Shown: positions 22,510-34,448, counted from the first letter of the stretch. The stretch is DNA of 64,000 nt from Diplolepis rosae (GCA_030998225.1 JAPYXD010000308.1:878001-942000), one strand, 5' to 3'. Numbers and translations are program-made. The notes: a model not told the origin generated them from the letters alone.

Positions 22510-22940
22510 TTAAATATTAATCATTTCTAATAGTAATCTTTTTAAATAATTTTCGTCGGTAGGTAAAATTTCTACTAAACTGAAGTCAAATCTATGTGAA
22601 TATTGATGTGCATGTTGGGCTAAAGCAGTAGTGTTTTTATTGTTGTTAATTCTAGTGACATGTTTTCTTATTCTTCTAATTAATTGTCTACTGGTTTGTC
22701 CCATGTATATGCTATTGCAGTAATTACAGTTTATTTTGTTAACAAAGTTTGTTTTATCTATAGTAAATGCAAATAGTTTTGTAAAAGAAGTATATCTTTC
22801 CATAACTTTGTTGTTCATTAGGTCTAATAGATATCCATTTTGTACAAAAGTATTTTCAGCAATATTTAAATTTTCGTTATGGTATCTTGGATTCGCCAGT
22901 TTTATCGCTCTGTCTACAAGTGTGCAAATTATGCCTATTT
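22510..22940 (-). pseudogene. GIY-YIG endonuclease domain of the Penelope-like element
   Basis: The frame is open from about 22940 to the stop at 22510. It reads LVDRAIKLANPRYHNENL (the conserved region after reverse transcriptase), then INCNYCNSIYMGQTSRQLIR (the CxxC and GIY-YIG core) and RRIRKHVTR. A Glu near LLLEM fits the metal-binding position. This domain nicks target DNA for Penelope-type retrotransposition. A frameshift near 22945 separates it from the reverse transcriptase. Confidence 0.85.
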
Positions 22941-22944
22941 TTTA

Positions 22945-23650
22945 TCATAATGGATGATGTGAATGGAAGTTTAAGAATTTTCCTGACCATATTTTAATTT
23001 TGTTTTGAACTGCAATTTTAAGTGTGAATTTTAAATTATTATCAGCTTTGTTAATTTTTTCCAATAAATTGTTAATTTTATTTATAGGTGGGCATATTAG
23101 AGTGTCGTCAACATATCTAAAATAAAAAATAATATTATAATCTAATGAGAGCTTGAAATATTTTCTTCTATATATTCCATAACTATGCTTGCAATTGCTA
23201 TGAAATTGACAAGCCCATAGGTGAACTAAATGTTTATTTATAGAAATTTCCGTCATATTGACAATATGCTAAATATAAATTTAAAGCTTTATCAAATTGT
23301 ATTTTGGGTAGAGTTGTAAATGGTTTGATTTCTTTCCAGCATTTTGCTGTACATTTTTTTATAAGATTCCATGAAATATTTGTGTCATTGAAACTGTATC
23401 AAGCGATATTATAGTGTAATTATTGGGAATTTGAACTTGGTCTATTTTTGATTTGGGATCCGAGCTGCCTTTAATATGTCAACCTGTTTTTCCCATGGTT
23501 TTTTAAGAGAGTTTGTTATAATTTTTGATAAATTGTATGTAGGTGCACTTATAAAAGAAGTTACTAGACGTAGTGGTACATTGATTTTATGTAACCTTAG
23601 AAGACCATAAATTTTGGTGCTGAGGCATTATTACAATATACATATTTGTA
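22945..23650 (-). pseudogene. Reverse transcriptase of the Penelope-like element
   Basis: Blocks in minus-strand order are IYGLLRLHKINVPLRLVTS and SAPTYNLSKI (about 23490-23614), SLDTVSM, SSPMGLSIS with ASIVMEYIEE (about 23150-23225, frame-shifted) and the catalytic FRYVDDTLICP (within the open piece 22945-23256). Stops and several frameshifts interrupt it. The order and spacing match Penelope reverse transcriptases, which are related to telomerase. Confidence 0.8.
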
Positions 23651-23756
23651 TTTTGAATTACTTATATTTTTTTGATTAACCTGGATGGTTCGATTCTTTT
23701 TTAGTGTAGTGTAAGTGCGTTTTTATCTGCCATATGCATCAGAACAGAAAATGGCC

Positions 23757-25279
23757 CCCCGTTAATGTCCCAAGTTAAATTCCTAAGTTAGTTTGCCGAA
23801 TTGTCACACGCGACGATAACTGTACCATCACTCCAAGAAAATTCACAGTAATATACGGAGAATTTAATATAAAAATGTTTTAAAATATATTATTCAATGC
23901 CATAAACAAATAAAAGAGATCAGACTTTAAATATTAATATTACTTGAATATTTTTAATTGAATTTTCCTCTTTTTATTCATATTAATCTCGTACAAAAAA
24001 TAATTTGAATCATTTAGCTAATATTAATATCTCTTTCATTTCTTTATGGCAATAAATAATAACTATTTTTTTAATTTTTATATTTAATTGTCTATATATT
24101 ACTTCATTTATATTATTTTTTTGAGGCAAAATTAACTTGAAAAATGAAAAAAGAAATGAAAAATTCCGAACAAGAAATTAAGGAGGTTCTATCGGTATAT
24201 AGCTAGTCAGAAAAAAACATTTCGTGCAGTTGACTCACGAAGTAGTTGATGTGGCAACACCGCCTCGCTTTTTTTAGTATCCCTTCTAAATTTGGCATCA
24301 TAAGAGGCATTTTATTGAACTAGATTATAAATCTAAGGCATTCAGGTGTGAATACTATGACAGGGCAAACGTGTATGTAGGCTCAATGTTTCTTTTTGAA
24401 TAGCAGGCCATAACCTACCAATGTTTTCTCGGCTGCGGTGTTGCCATATCTACTACATTATCACTCAATATCATGATTTTTGTAACATTTATTTCTATTT
24501 TCATTGATTTACAAGTACCCTTCTAACAATATTGTAAGCTAAAAATGTTTTTTAGATATTTTTCTCACTAATATTAAAGATTTCATCGATATTCAACCTT
24601 AATAAATGTGTGGTGGGTAATTGAAAACAATGAAAAGGTAGTTGTCCATAAGAGCACATGTCAAATGACGGAAAATATTTATTAAAATATCTTAGCTCAC
24701 AGGTACCCTGGAGTTTTGAAAATTTGACTGATTCATTTTTATGCATTTAAATAACTATGTTTCAAGTTTCATCCTTTTCTGACCGTTAATTCGTTTTACG
24801 ATAGAACCTCCTTAAGTCGATGAGAGTTATAATTAGTTGGAAATCATGATGAATAATTAAAGAATATAGAATATAAAATAAGGTGATTAATAATTTATAT
24901 TTTTTAAATATTTAATAATGATTATGTTGGTTTAAGAGAAAAATAAACTTACAAATATATCAATTTATAAAATATTGGTATTTATTATATAAATAAATAT
25001 GAAATTTATTCAAAACCTCGTATTTATAGTTCTGACTGTTGTATTTATTAACCTATTCACAACTAATCGAAAATATAATTTAAATTATTTAAATTTGCAC
25101 ATCACATAATTATTTCACGTTTTGCTACATTTATCTTCTTCTTTTATCTAAAAATTAATTAAAAACCGTCACCTATCCCATAAAGAACAACAGAAAAACC
25201 AGGAGTGATGGTACAGTTAGCGCCGTCCGTGAGTATTCGGTCAATTAACTTGAGAATGCAATTCGTGACATTAACGGGG
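23757..25279. mobile_element. Inverted-repeat-bounded DNA element, unclassified
   Basis: Arms of about 80 bp (23757-23833 and 25200-25279) are inverted imperfect copies sharing CCCGTTAATGTC and AACTGTACCATCACTCC. The interior is AT-rich and holds a smaller TA-flanked MITE (24181-24812). No transposase is visible. Confidence 0.5.
24181..24812. mobile_element. TA-flanked MITE (AGGAGGTTCTATCG ends)
   Basis: Perfect 14-bp terminal inverted repeats AGGAGGTTCTATCG are flanked by TA on both sides, as in Tc1/mariner-type insertions. The 632-bp interior has no coding sequence. Confidence 0.7.
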
Positions 25280-25343
25280 CAGTGTGTCCAGATTTGACAC
25301 GCGAATGTTACGTACACAACGCCAACAGCAGTACGTGCGTGAG

Positions 25344-25656
25344 AATGGTTGCGCGCGCACCGTAGTGTGTTTGCTGTTCGCAGTGGTTCTCTGCGATTTC
25401 TCTGGTTTTCTCTCCTTGACAAGGAGCCTTCAACCAGTGATCCCAGAACGTGGGAGCTGGCGGCCACCACCATAGACCCCACCAGCTCATGGCTTCTTCC
25501 TCGCTCGACTGCCGTAGGTTGGTTGAATGAGGAAGACACAATGAGCTCGAGGCATCTATGGTGGGGGCCGCCAGCTCCCACGTTCTGGGATCAACCAGAG
25601 AAAACTCAGAGAACCACTTTGTACAGGAGACACACTAAGCTGCGCGCGCAACCATC
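25344..25656. mobile_element. GC-rich palindromic MITE
   Basis: Ends ATGGTTGCGCGCGCA and its inverse. Inner arms match inversely, including GATCCCAGAACGTGGGAGCT and its complement around a centre near 25510. The same CCCACGTTCTGGGATC word appears at 37270 inside a LINE fragment, so the family is dispersed. No target duplication is clear. Confidence 0.6.
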
Positions 25657-25884
25657 CGTTGCGTTCTTAATATTATTATTATAAACGGTAGTTTATCTTT
25701 CCTGCAAAACACGTCATATTAAAATGAATACATATGTTCATGTTTTTCCGCGAAGTTCAATACTTACAAAAATTGATTGAATATAATGGAAAAAGACGAA
25801 AAAAATCAGCTATATCTAATAAAGTATCTAATATATCTATATTCCCTGTACGAAATATGCCGAACATAACCCAAGACATATATA

Positions 25885-26455
25885 CATATGTTAAAAATAT
25901 GTACTAGCAAATTTTATAGTTATGAATATTTTTTGTTACATTTACAAATTTTTAATTGAGTAAATATTTCCCTTCGCATGGTTTTTTATGTTGAACACAG
26001 GGCTTAACAAAATATTTATTTTTCATTTCATTCGTTTGAAGCTGGAAAATAAAAATGGAAAATACTTCTATTTATAAGCTTAAGCTTTTTGTTTATTTTT
26101 AAATATATTTTCAATTATATGGGAATAACATAAAAAAAATTTTGTTCAGGGTCTCAAGAATTCTTCATGCGTATCCACAGTATATATTTTACGAAGTTTA
26201 ATGTGTTCTTTTTTTTATTTTGTATTAATTGATTTATGCAAAATGTGTATTTTATGTCCTAGAATCATTTTAGGAACATTTTTTCATTTCATATTGTTCA
26301 GAAACATAATTATTTAAAATTTTTTAAATATTTGTCTATTAGTACAATGCTTTTGTAGAGCGTGCCGCGTGCAGCGCCACTCTGGTGAGAAAACTTCGCA
26401 CATAGAAACTATAATCACTAAGGGAATCAAGTTCTCGCCGTTGCAGGCAGGGAGT
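25885..26455. repeat. Right long inverted repeat (P-like element family)
   Basis: Inverted copy of 12616-13193. The outer edge ends GCCGTTGCAGGCAGGGAGT, and directly after it the Penelope N-terminal fragment resumes. This indicates that the P-like end was inserted in the Penelope-like element. Confidence 0.65.
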
Positions 26456-26469
26456 TATGATATAATATG

Positions 26470-27240
26470 TTCAACGGGGAGCAGGTTATGTTTTGTATAT
26501 GGTAGATTAAATTTTCCACCCATACTTAGTATGTTTGCTACATCTTTAGATGTAAATTTACTGGATAGATTTACCTGTTAATTATCAGAGTGTCTAGTAA
26601 TTTTTGGATATTGTTGCCGTTTTAGATTATTAATTTTTTCAAATTATTTAATTGAGTTTGAAATTTCTGCCTTTGCCTACATTATCGGAGAATCACCAGT
26701 CGCGTATCAGATAGGATACGTTGCCGACAGATGTCCTCGTAGATAATTCCAAACACTTATATCGCAAATAAATGCAAATAAAATTCAAATTTAAAGAATG
26801 TGAAATCTTTCTGTGGAAAAACAGACGCTTTCAACTGCGAAAGACTTGGGCTCGAATCCCAGCTCAGTCGAAAGCGTCTTTTTTTCCACAGAAAGATTTA
26901 AAATTATTTATTTTTTCTTCGTGAAATTAGTTTTTTGACAAAGTTATTAACATAAGGTGTTGTAGTATGTACTACTTTAAGTTGTTTAATAGGGTAATTG
27001 AAGTTAAATTTATAATTTGTCTTTCAAAATAATGGTATTATTGAAAAATATGGTTTGGTAAAACGCATTCACTTTTACATCAGAATAGAAATCTTCTTTG
27101 GTTTCTTCTTTTTTCCAAGTTAAGAAGGATACTTTTCAATTTTTTAATAATGTCGTATGTGCATTTATTATAGTTTTCTTGCTGTTATTGAAAATAATTG
27201 ATGTTTCTGTTGTTTTCGGCCATGTATTGTTTATATTATA
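26470..27240 (-). pseudogene. N-terminal fragment of the Penelope-like element
   Basis: On the minus strand 26470-26590 reads SKFTSKDVANILSMGGKFNL followed by P, matching the conserved segment before the reverse transcriptase in Penelope elements. Upstream sequence to about 27240 has short Lys/Arg-rich pieces in changing frames and is heavily degraded. A 97-bp hairpin (26803-26899) is inserted in it. Confidence 0.6.
26803..26899. repeat. Perfect-stem hairpin with a tRNA-like loop
   Basis: A 30-bp nearly perfect stem begins AAATCTTTCTGTGGAAAAA and encloses a 37-base loop. The loop contains TTGGGCTCGAATCCCAG, which looks like a tRNA T-arm (GTTCGAATC type). It could be a snapback MITE that captured a tRNA 3' half, or the resemblance may be chance. 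Confidence 0.5.
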
Positions 27241-27364
27241 AAATTTTTTAAAATTAAAATGAACATCCTTTTACTGATATTGATTATGAGCTTATGTATA
27301 TTGGTTTTCTAGTTACCAGAGGATAACACGACATTAGAAGAAGAGCAAAATTTTCAATAGTGTC

Positions 27365-28272
27365 AAGGTAGTACTGTCGTAAATGGAAATACCGTTCAGA
27401 TATTGATAAAATTGAAATCACTGGTGAACATTAAGCCAGAAATGACTCAGTTAAATTTTTGTGGACCTAGGGTACACTGGAGGGGAGTAATTAGTAATTG
27501 CATTTTGAGACGATTAACACCTAACCTTATGTGAAATCGAGTTCATTTAAAAATCCTGTCATAACCACCATTCAAATTTCAATAAAAATGACTGGTGCAT
27601 TGAATGATAATATAAGCATCATTTTGCAAGTTAAAACATCTTAATTGGATACGTGTAAGCGTAGCAAAATCCAATTAAGTAAGCAAAAATATAATTTTTC
27701 TCCAGTAACCGACGGCGATTAAATAGATCTGGCAACGTCGCAGAATAAGTGAAAGCGCGCGCCATTCACGTATCGTAAGAAGTCATCTGCTATACACACA
27801 TGTATTGTCGCTTTCTTATGCGACGTTGACAAATTTAGATACTACACTGAGAGAGAATTGGCACAGCTAGCGCCACTAGCCGTGGCAGTGGCCACACTTC
27901 ACTAACATCCGTATAGCACGCTAAAAAAGGACGGCAGGGGGGTGAAACTGAGGTTTGATCGGCGCGCTCTCTGTTTGCACACTGGCTGCGCTTTTTTCGC
28001 GCGTTGGCGCTCGATGTGTGCACACGAATCAGACGCTTGGCAGTAAACGACCGTTAAACACTACGAGAGGGCGCTGCTATTACGCTACGGTGCTCGTCCA
28101 CCGCACAAAGTTGCGCATCTACTGCGCTTTTCTCAAGCTAACCTATCATGTAAGGGTTAGGCGCGTTGGCTACAATACGAGCGCACTGGCCATGCCAAAT
28201 CCCTCTCAGTGTACGTGAAGCAAATGAGAAAAAGTACTGATTTTATTAGTTACGTACCGACAGTACTACCTT
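27365..28272. mobile_element. DNA element with AAGGTAGTACTGTCG ends
   Basis: Perfect 15-bp terminal inverted repeats occur at 27365-27379 and 28258-28272. The interior lacks a transposase and contains a second, TA-flanked MITE (27845-28211). Related words near 325 and 2155 suggest dispersed relatives. The target duplication is unclear. Confidence 0.55.
27845..28211. mobile_element. TA-flanked MITE (CACTGAGAG ends)
   Basis: CACTGAGAGAGAATTGGCA at the left and an inverted near-copy at the right (two mismatches) are flanked by TA on both sides. The interior is GC-rich for this window and has no convincing gene. The CACTGAG-type ends recur at 41735 and 61316. Confidence 0.75.
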
Positions 28273-28420
28273 AAGTATATCTTAATAAATGGAAGATGTA
28301 AATGTTTAAAATAATAATAATAATAATTTGTTTGAAAGGCGTTTTTTTATTCAAACAAGTGATTTATTTGATTTAAACAACATTTGTTTAATTCTAACAA
28401 AATATCTTTGGGTCAAATTA

Positions 28421-31400
28421 ATATGTGACGCGATCTGAAGAAAGACCCCTAAGCGGCCAAACGTAAATTTTAAAGAAGAAGCAGGTGAAGTGGCGACGGG
28501 CCAATAGGACTCTTCCGATATTTCTCTCTCTTTCCATCGCACATGCTTGTAGAGGTCTATTGTATGTGTGAGTTCGATCGGTTAGGTCGTCTTCGGAAAG
28601 AAAGACAGAGTATTCAGATTCTTCTAACTAATAAGTATATTATGTGCCATGTGCTTTCTCTTACAATTTAATATACCACGTCCTTACACACTGTTATCAC
28701 TAAACTATTCATTAAAATGACGTCTCTTTTTGTTGTCAATACGTAGGCTCGAATTTTTCAAATGTATGCTCAAAAAAACGAAATGAAAAGAGAGCAAAAA
28801 ACCTCGTGCTGCACTATTTTTATTTTGGTATATCCAGGTATATTCACTGACCCACGTGTTTTGGGCCGGGCATATCCCCTCTCTACCGCCATGATGAATC
28901 CGAGCGTTCACGACAGTGCTCCCAGATCGTGGATGAAATTTACCCTCTCCATACCTACCAGTTTGGAGCCACAAAACGAAAACTCAATGATTACCACTGT
29001 CTGTGACGTCACTGCTTCGGGTTATGCCGAAAATGTACGAAGACGAACGATTCGAACTTGTAATTTCTCGTCGTCCTCGCCTCGATCGGCTATTTGAAGG
29101 TTTGAGATGATTTCTGTCAATTTCTGTTTACAAAACTTGACAAGTTGACAGAAATTTTGAAATATCCAATGTTTATGCCTTTCAGGAATTATTATAAATG
29201 GTTTGTGAGTGTGCAATTTACGGGAAATATATTATAAGGCACTAGAGGTTTGTAAAGTTGTAATATATTGAATGTATTATGTAAAGGAATTTGAGGTTAG
29301 GTTACTAATGTGTCATTCTCAGATGGTTTTAGTTTACATTGTTTATGTTGTATTTTTCAATTGATTTGAAATATTGTTAATTTAGAATGCTACTAATTTA
29401 CATGAATTTTTAATTTATCAAAATATTAAATATTGTCACTGCATAATTACTTTTGATACTTACCTTTCTCCTAATGCTATTTTCTTGAAGCTGCATGTAG
29501 ACTAAAATTTATTTATTAAATAATAAATTGAAAATAAATAAAAACTTACACTACCGTCGGAAATTGTGCGCACGGTGCTTGTCATCGCTATCAAAAATCA
29601 CTGCTGACTTTGAACCACGATATCTCGGTGAAAAAAAGAGATAGGGCATTTTTAAAAATACAGTTGGAAAGCTTATGAAATTCCAAGTCTAGTGATGCTC
29701 AATAAATATTTTTTTGACTTTCTGAAAATAATACAGCTCGTGAGGAGTTAAAAAAAAATTCAAGATTTTTTCAAATTCTCTACCTCAACTTCAACTTTTT
29801 GCATGACCTAGGAAAAATTTTTTCAATATCTGAAAATTATACAACATAAAGTCTAAAATCTTATCTTTAATTTAAGCCAAGAAAACTTAAAAAATATTCA
29901 TGGGTACCCGAGATACGATTAAAAATGTTCAATCATATCTGAGTTGAATTTTAATCGACGATCACGTTTCTCGGCCGGTTTGTTGCTCGCCTTCGTCGTT
30001 GAGGCAGGACCGAATAGGCCACGCACAAAGATGGCGGTTAAGTGGAGCTCTCTTATATGTTCTTTGATCCAAGAACGTGTTTCCTTTATTTCCTTTCCTT
30101 TTATTCTTAGTTGATATTTACAATGACTATTAAAATTTTTATTAATGTTCTAGTTTATAAGAATTTTAAGAAATAAAAAATGTTTACATATCATTGTTCT
30201 ATTCGTTAATATGGGGATAATATTGGATTTAAATAATTTTTAATAATCACAAATAACAATAAATATTTTTTAAAATTTAGAATAATTAGAAATAAAAATT
30301 ACTAATGAAAAGAATCAAAAATACATATAATATAAGAGGGCTCAACATAAGCGCCACCTTTGTGCGTGGCCTATTCGGTCCTGCCTCAACTAAGTGGAGG
30401 AGCAACAAACCGGCCGAGAAGCGTGATCGTCGATTAAAATTCAACTCAGATATGATTGAACATTTTTAATCATATCTCGGGTACCCATGAATATTTTTTA
30501 AGTTTTCTTGGCTTAAATTAAAGATAAGATTTTAGACTTTATGTTGTATAATTTTCAGATATTGGAAAAATTTTTCCTAGGTCATGCAAAAAGTTGAAGT
30601 TGAGGTAGAGAATTTGAAAAAATCTTGAATTTTTTTTTTAACTCCTCACGAGCTGTATTATTTTCAGAAAGTCAAAAAAATATTTATTGAGCATCACTAG
30701 ACTTGGAATTTCATAAGCTTTCCAACTGTATTTTTAAAAATGCCCTATCTCTTTTTTTCACCGAGATATCGTGGTTCAAAGTCTGCAGTGATTTTTGATA
30801 GCGATGACAAGCACCGTGCGCACAATTTCCGACGGTAGTGTAAGTTATTTCTTCGTATATGTACTTTATTAAATATTGATTTGTATAAAATATGTGACCA
30901 CAATTTTGAGAAGAAAAGTTATTAATTCAATATGCTTTCTCACAAAAACTTTACAAACCCTTTAATGGCTTAAAATATTCATTTCCTTAGACTTCACTTA
31001 CAATTCACCATATAAATAATTAATTATTTACAAGGAGAGCAGAATTATATTATAAATGGACTGTTTTAAGCTAAATAAATAAATAAATAATTAATATAAT
31101 AAATTAATTACAAACCTCTAGTGCCTTATAATATATTTCCCGCAAATTGCACACTCAAAAACCATTTATAATAATTCCTGAAAGTCATAAACATTGAATA
31201 TTTCAAAATTCCAAAATTTCTGTCAACTTGTCAAGTTTTGTAAACAGAAATTGACAGGAATCATCTCAAACCTTCAAATAGTCGATCGAGGCGAGGACGA
31301 CGAGAAATTACAAGTTCGAATCATTCGTCTTCGTACATTTTCGGCATAACCCGAAGCATTGACGTCACAGACAGTGGTAATCATTGAGTTTTCGTTTTGC

Positions 31401-31698
31401 GGCTCCAAACTGGTAGGTATAGAGAGGGTAAATTTCATCCACGATCTGGGAGCACTGGTTCACGATCGCTAGAATGGCTCACAGTCACAGCATTCGCACA
31501 TGTGTAGGTGTCGAGAGAGAAGTCTTGAGTGCTCTCCCGAACGACAATGTTTAAACGCTTGTACTGAATAAATTATTAATGATGGGATGGGATGATGGGA
31601 CCATCTTAAAGAGCAAGTTCGAATCTACATAAAACATTAAGAATCAGAGAATCGATTTTTGGCCGCTTAGGGGTCTTTCTTCAGATCGCGTCACATAT
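28421..31698. mobile_element. Large nested palindrome, about 3.3 kb
   Basis: Outer arms 28421-28462 and 31658-31698 are near-perfect inverse copies (GTGACGCGATCTGAAGAAAG and GGGGTCTTTCTTCAGATCGC). Middle arms 28905-29270 and 31103-31480 match over about 370 bp (CCACTGTCTGTGACGTCA, CTCGTCGTCCTCGCCTCGAT). The inner part is the TA-flanked palindrome 29549-30840. There are no coding sequences. The layered symmetry suggests a foldback element into which another palindromic element inserted near the centre. Confidence 0.7.
29549..30840. mobile_element. TA-flanked palindromic element (CACTACCGTCGG ends)
   Basis: Ends CACTACCGTCGGAAATTGTG and their inverse are flanked by TA at 29547-29548 and 30841-30842. 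Arms are about 510 bp each and very similar; the loop is AT-rich. A non-autonomous Tc1/mariner-type foldback is the likely identity. Confidence 0.8.
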
Positions 31699-32731
31699 AT
31701 GTTTTAATAAAATTAATTTTTCTTCAAACCAACAAATTATTGCATTCGTATATGGTCAAAGATATAATTCGTTTAATTTAAAGTTAAAACTTATTTAATT
31801 TGAACTAATTTTTACTTGGTTCAAAGATACTTTATTTGAATCAAACAAATTTTTATTAAACAAAAAGTTTTATAAAAAATATTAATTTAATTGAACTAAG
31901 CGTTCAAAAAATACAAGCATTCAATCGATATGGTCGAGCGCGGGCTAGTTGAGAACTCTGCAGTATCTACTATTTTGAGGTCCGACCGCTGCCAGTTGCA
32001 TTGGTTTAGCCAATTAATTCATTATATCAGTCAACTAAATCAAAACTTCAATTTAAGTAATAATGTTAAATTAAGGAAAGCTTGTGTAAAACATTTTCAT
32101 GTTACAATACGCATATTTACGCACATTTTAAAATATTTAAAATTATATTTTATCCCGAGTGTGTATTAAGTTTTGTTTTAAATTATGTATATTTATCAAG
32201 TTAGTTCTAGTACAAGGTAATATATAATGTAATAAAAAATTCACTTGTTATCGCTAATAATCTAATCAGTATTGGAATTGAAAAACTTCTTAATATAATT
32301 AAATAACAACTTAAAAAAGTAATATTCTTCAAAAATGTCCCCAAATCATACTTGAAAAACTTTTTTTTGTGTGCAATAAAATAGTAGAGTGGAGGGGGTA
32401 AATTCCATCCACGATCTGAGAGCACTGTTAAAAATGCTTTACACAATCTTTTCTTAATCAAAAGTTATTACTTGAATTGCAGTTTTCATTTAATTGACTA
32501 AAATAATATATCAATCGGCTAAAACAATGTAAGTTGCAGCGTCCGGACCTCAAGATCGTCAAGACTCCACACGGAAAGAAATAACTAGTGCCGCCAACGT
32601 GAAAGATACCAAACTTTGAGAACAAGTGAAATGACAAGTGTGAAATACATGAATTCAAATATTTTACAGTAGCCAGTTTCACGTACGACACACGTGAAAT
32701 TCAAGTGTTTGATACACTGGCCCTCTAATGT
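31699..32731. repeat. AT-rich DNA with an inverted repeat
   Basis: Positions about 31965-32080 and 32455-32575 are inverted copies (TTGAGGTCCG, GTTTTAGCCGATTG, AAGTAATAA). A further copy of the GTAAATT-CCATCCACGATCTG word of the neighbouring palindrome lies at 32398-32425. No genes were recognised. Confidence 0.45.
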
Positions 32732-33690
32732 TTACGACGAGTCATGTTGCAGCCAATGCTTGAAGCTCACATAATTCGCGTGTGAGCACAGCATATCTAG
32801 TGCATGGACAATACGGCATGTCTTTAGTCCAAAGGACTGTCTGTGACTGTTTAACGTTCTTGAAATGTAGCAAACGGGGTGTCCTTCCTGAGATAGAACT
32901 GCTCCGAGTCCTACATTACTTGCGTCCGTGGTTAAAATAAATTCTTTATTGTAATCTGGGTATCTTAACACTGGTGGTAAGCAGTAGAGTTCCTTTAATT
33001 TGTTGAAACTTTGCTCGCATTGTGATGTCCAATTGAAAGGTTGATTTGCTTTCGTTAATTGTACCATTGGTTTTGTAATAGTTGAAGAGTCTTTAATAAA
33101 TTTTCTGTAATATCCTGAGAGTCCTAAAAAATGATTTGATTTGCACTTGATTGGTAGGTTTTTTAAAATCTCGGATTGCCTTAACTTTGTTTGGATTAGG
33201 TTTAACTCCTTCCTCCGTGACAAGATGACTTAAGTATTCTAGCTCTGGCCTGAAAAACTCACACTTATCTGGTTGGAGCATTAGCCCGGTTGCTCGTCAT
33301 CTCTCAAATATGATTACTAGATTTTCGTTGTGCTCTTGTATCGTTCGTCCAAACACGACGATATCATATAGGTATACGAAACAAATTTTTTCTATGAGTC
33401 CTCTGAGAGCTGTATCCATCCGCTGGAATGTGACAGGGGCATTCTTGAGCCCAAATGACATTCTATTAAAGTGGAAATGGCCTTCTGGTGTCGAAAAACC
33501 TGCATATTTCTTCGATTTGCTGTCCATAGGAAATTGATGAAATCCTGAACTCAAATCAAAAGTTGAAAAAGGCTTCGCTTTTCCTAGGTGGTCAATGATG
33601 TCGATTACTGGTAACGAATATGCGTCTTAATCCGTTTTTCATTGAGCTTCCTAAAATCTATAACGACACGCCTTAACATTGCCCGAAGCA
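32732..33690 (-). pseudogene. pol: Reverse transcriptase/RNase H of an old gypsy element
   Basis: Minus-strand pieces in order: VIDFRKLNEK (about 33650), SSGFHQFPMDSKSKKYAGF and MSFGLKNAPVTFQRM, an altered catalytic box YLYD where YLDD is expected, then LQPDKCEFFRPELEYLSHL, LGLSGYYRKFIKDSSTITKP and RNase H ILTTDASNVGLGAVLSQEG. Several frameshifts separate them. RNase H is cut short at 32732 and integrase is missing. The sequence is closest to the errantivirus/17.6-type gypsy group by its motifs. Confidence 0.85.
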
Positions 33691-33705
33691 ACCGTTTTTT
33701 TGGGC

Positions 33706-34445
33706 CTATCCATAAAGGTGAGTGATTGCTATTTTTTCTACTTCTTTTCTAAATTTTTGTTCTATGCGGTCAATTCTAATATTTTCTCTCAGTAGTTTGA
33801 GCCGATTAGAGAGATCTTCTGAGGTGAGAGTATATACTATTTCAGTTTGCTCAAGGAGTATTTTTATGTGTTGGTACTTAATTTCTTGCTTAGAAATTCG
33901 TATAGGTTTGTTGGTTGAGTTGCTTAGAGGGACTTCTATCTGTGTGTCAGAGATACGAAAAATTCCGTCAGGCAAGTAAGGATTATTTTCTATGATAATC
34001 TGACCCTCTTTTTTGTTTGCATCTAACTTTATTATTTGAATAAATTGTCTGGTATGGTAATAGTGTCATTGTCAAGCTGGTATATTTTATTATCTAGTAC
34101 GAGACTGTCGTTATTTAGGTTGAATTTCTGTACATACAAAAGTGGAACTCTAATTATTCCGTCTTCTGGCATGGGGAAAACATTTGGGACGACTAAGAAG
34201 ACATGACTTTTTTCCTGGACTTTTAAGTTCACCATCTTTGTTGTCTTGTGAATGTCATTTCCCATTTTAAATTTTCTTATACAATCCTCTTCTTTGCAAG
34301 TTTTGTGAATAAGTTTCTCTTTTATCAAATTTCCTCGTAGTATAAGGAGCTGTCCGGATATTGTTGATACTCTGTCTCCTCTTCGTTTTGTGTTTACTTC
34401 TTTGGTCTTCACAATTTCCTGCTCTACACTGGCCGGTTGCAACAA
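33706..34445 (-). pseudogene. pol: Protease-linker region of the old gypsy element
   Basis: Two open pieces (34445-34032 and 33975-33706) encode a region between gag and reverse transcriptase. It includes GDRVSTISGQLLIL, VFLVVPNVFPMPEDGIIRV and EIVYTLTSEDLSNRLKLLRE. The beta-rich character and place fit the gypsy protease and linker. No DTG active-site motif is seen, so the protease proper is lost or very degraded. Confidence 0.65.
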
Positions 34446-34448
34446 AAC

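Larger units (their letters stand above)
22071..27322 (-). mobile_element. Penelope-like element split by later insertions
   Basis: The minus strand carries a Penelope N-terminal fragment (26470-27240), reverse transcriptase (22945-23650) and GIY-YIG endonuclease (22510-22940) in the right order. A 60-bp direct repeat (22071-22131 and 27262-27322, sharing GAGCTTATG and TATTGGTTTT) brackets them and may be the remnant of the terminal repeats. About 2.8 kb in the middle consists of other elements (23757-25279, 25344-25656, 25885-26455). All coding parts have stops or frameshifts. Two separate Penelope fragments side by side is the alternative. Confidence 0.65.

Noticed and set aside
25159..25684. 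Overlapping ORFs of 77-140 codons in a GC-rich patch
   Set aside because: They lie within a palindromic MITE and mirror each other; no protein motif.
27835..28218. ORFs of 62 and 87 codons
   Set aside because: Contained in a TA-flanked MITE with GC-rich palindromic content; no motif.
28762..29097. 111-residue ORF
   Set aside because: Within the arm of a large palindrome; the other arm gives unrelated frames.
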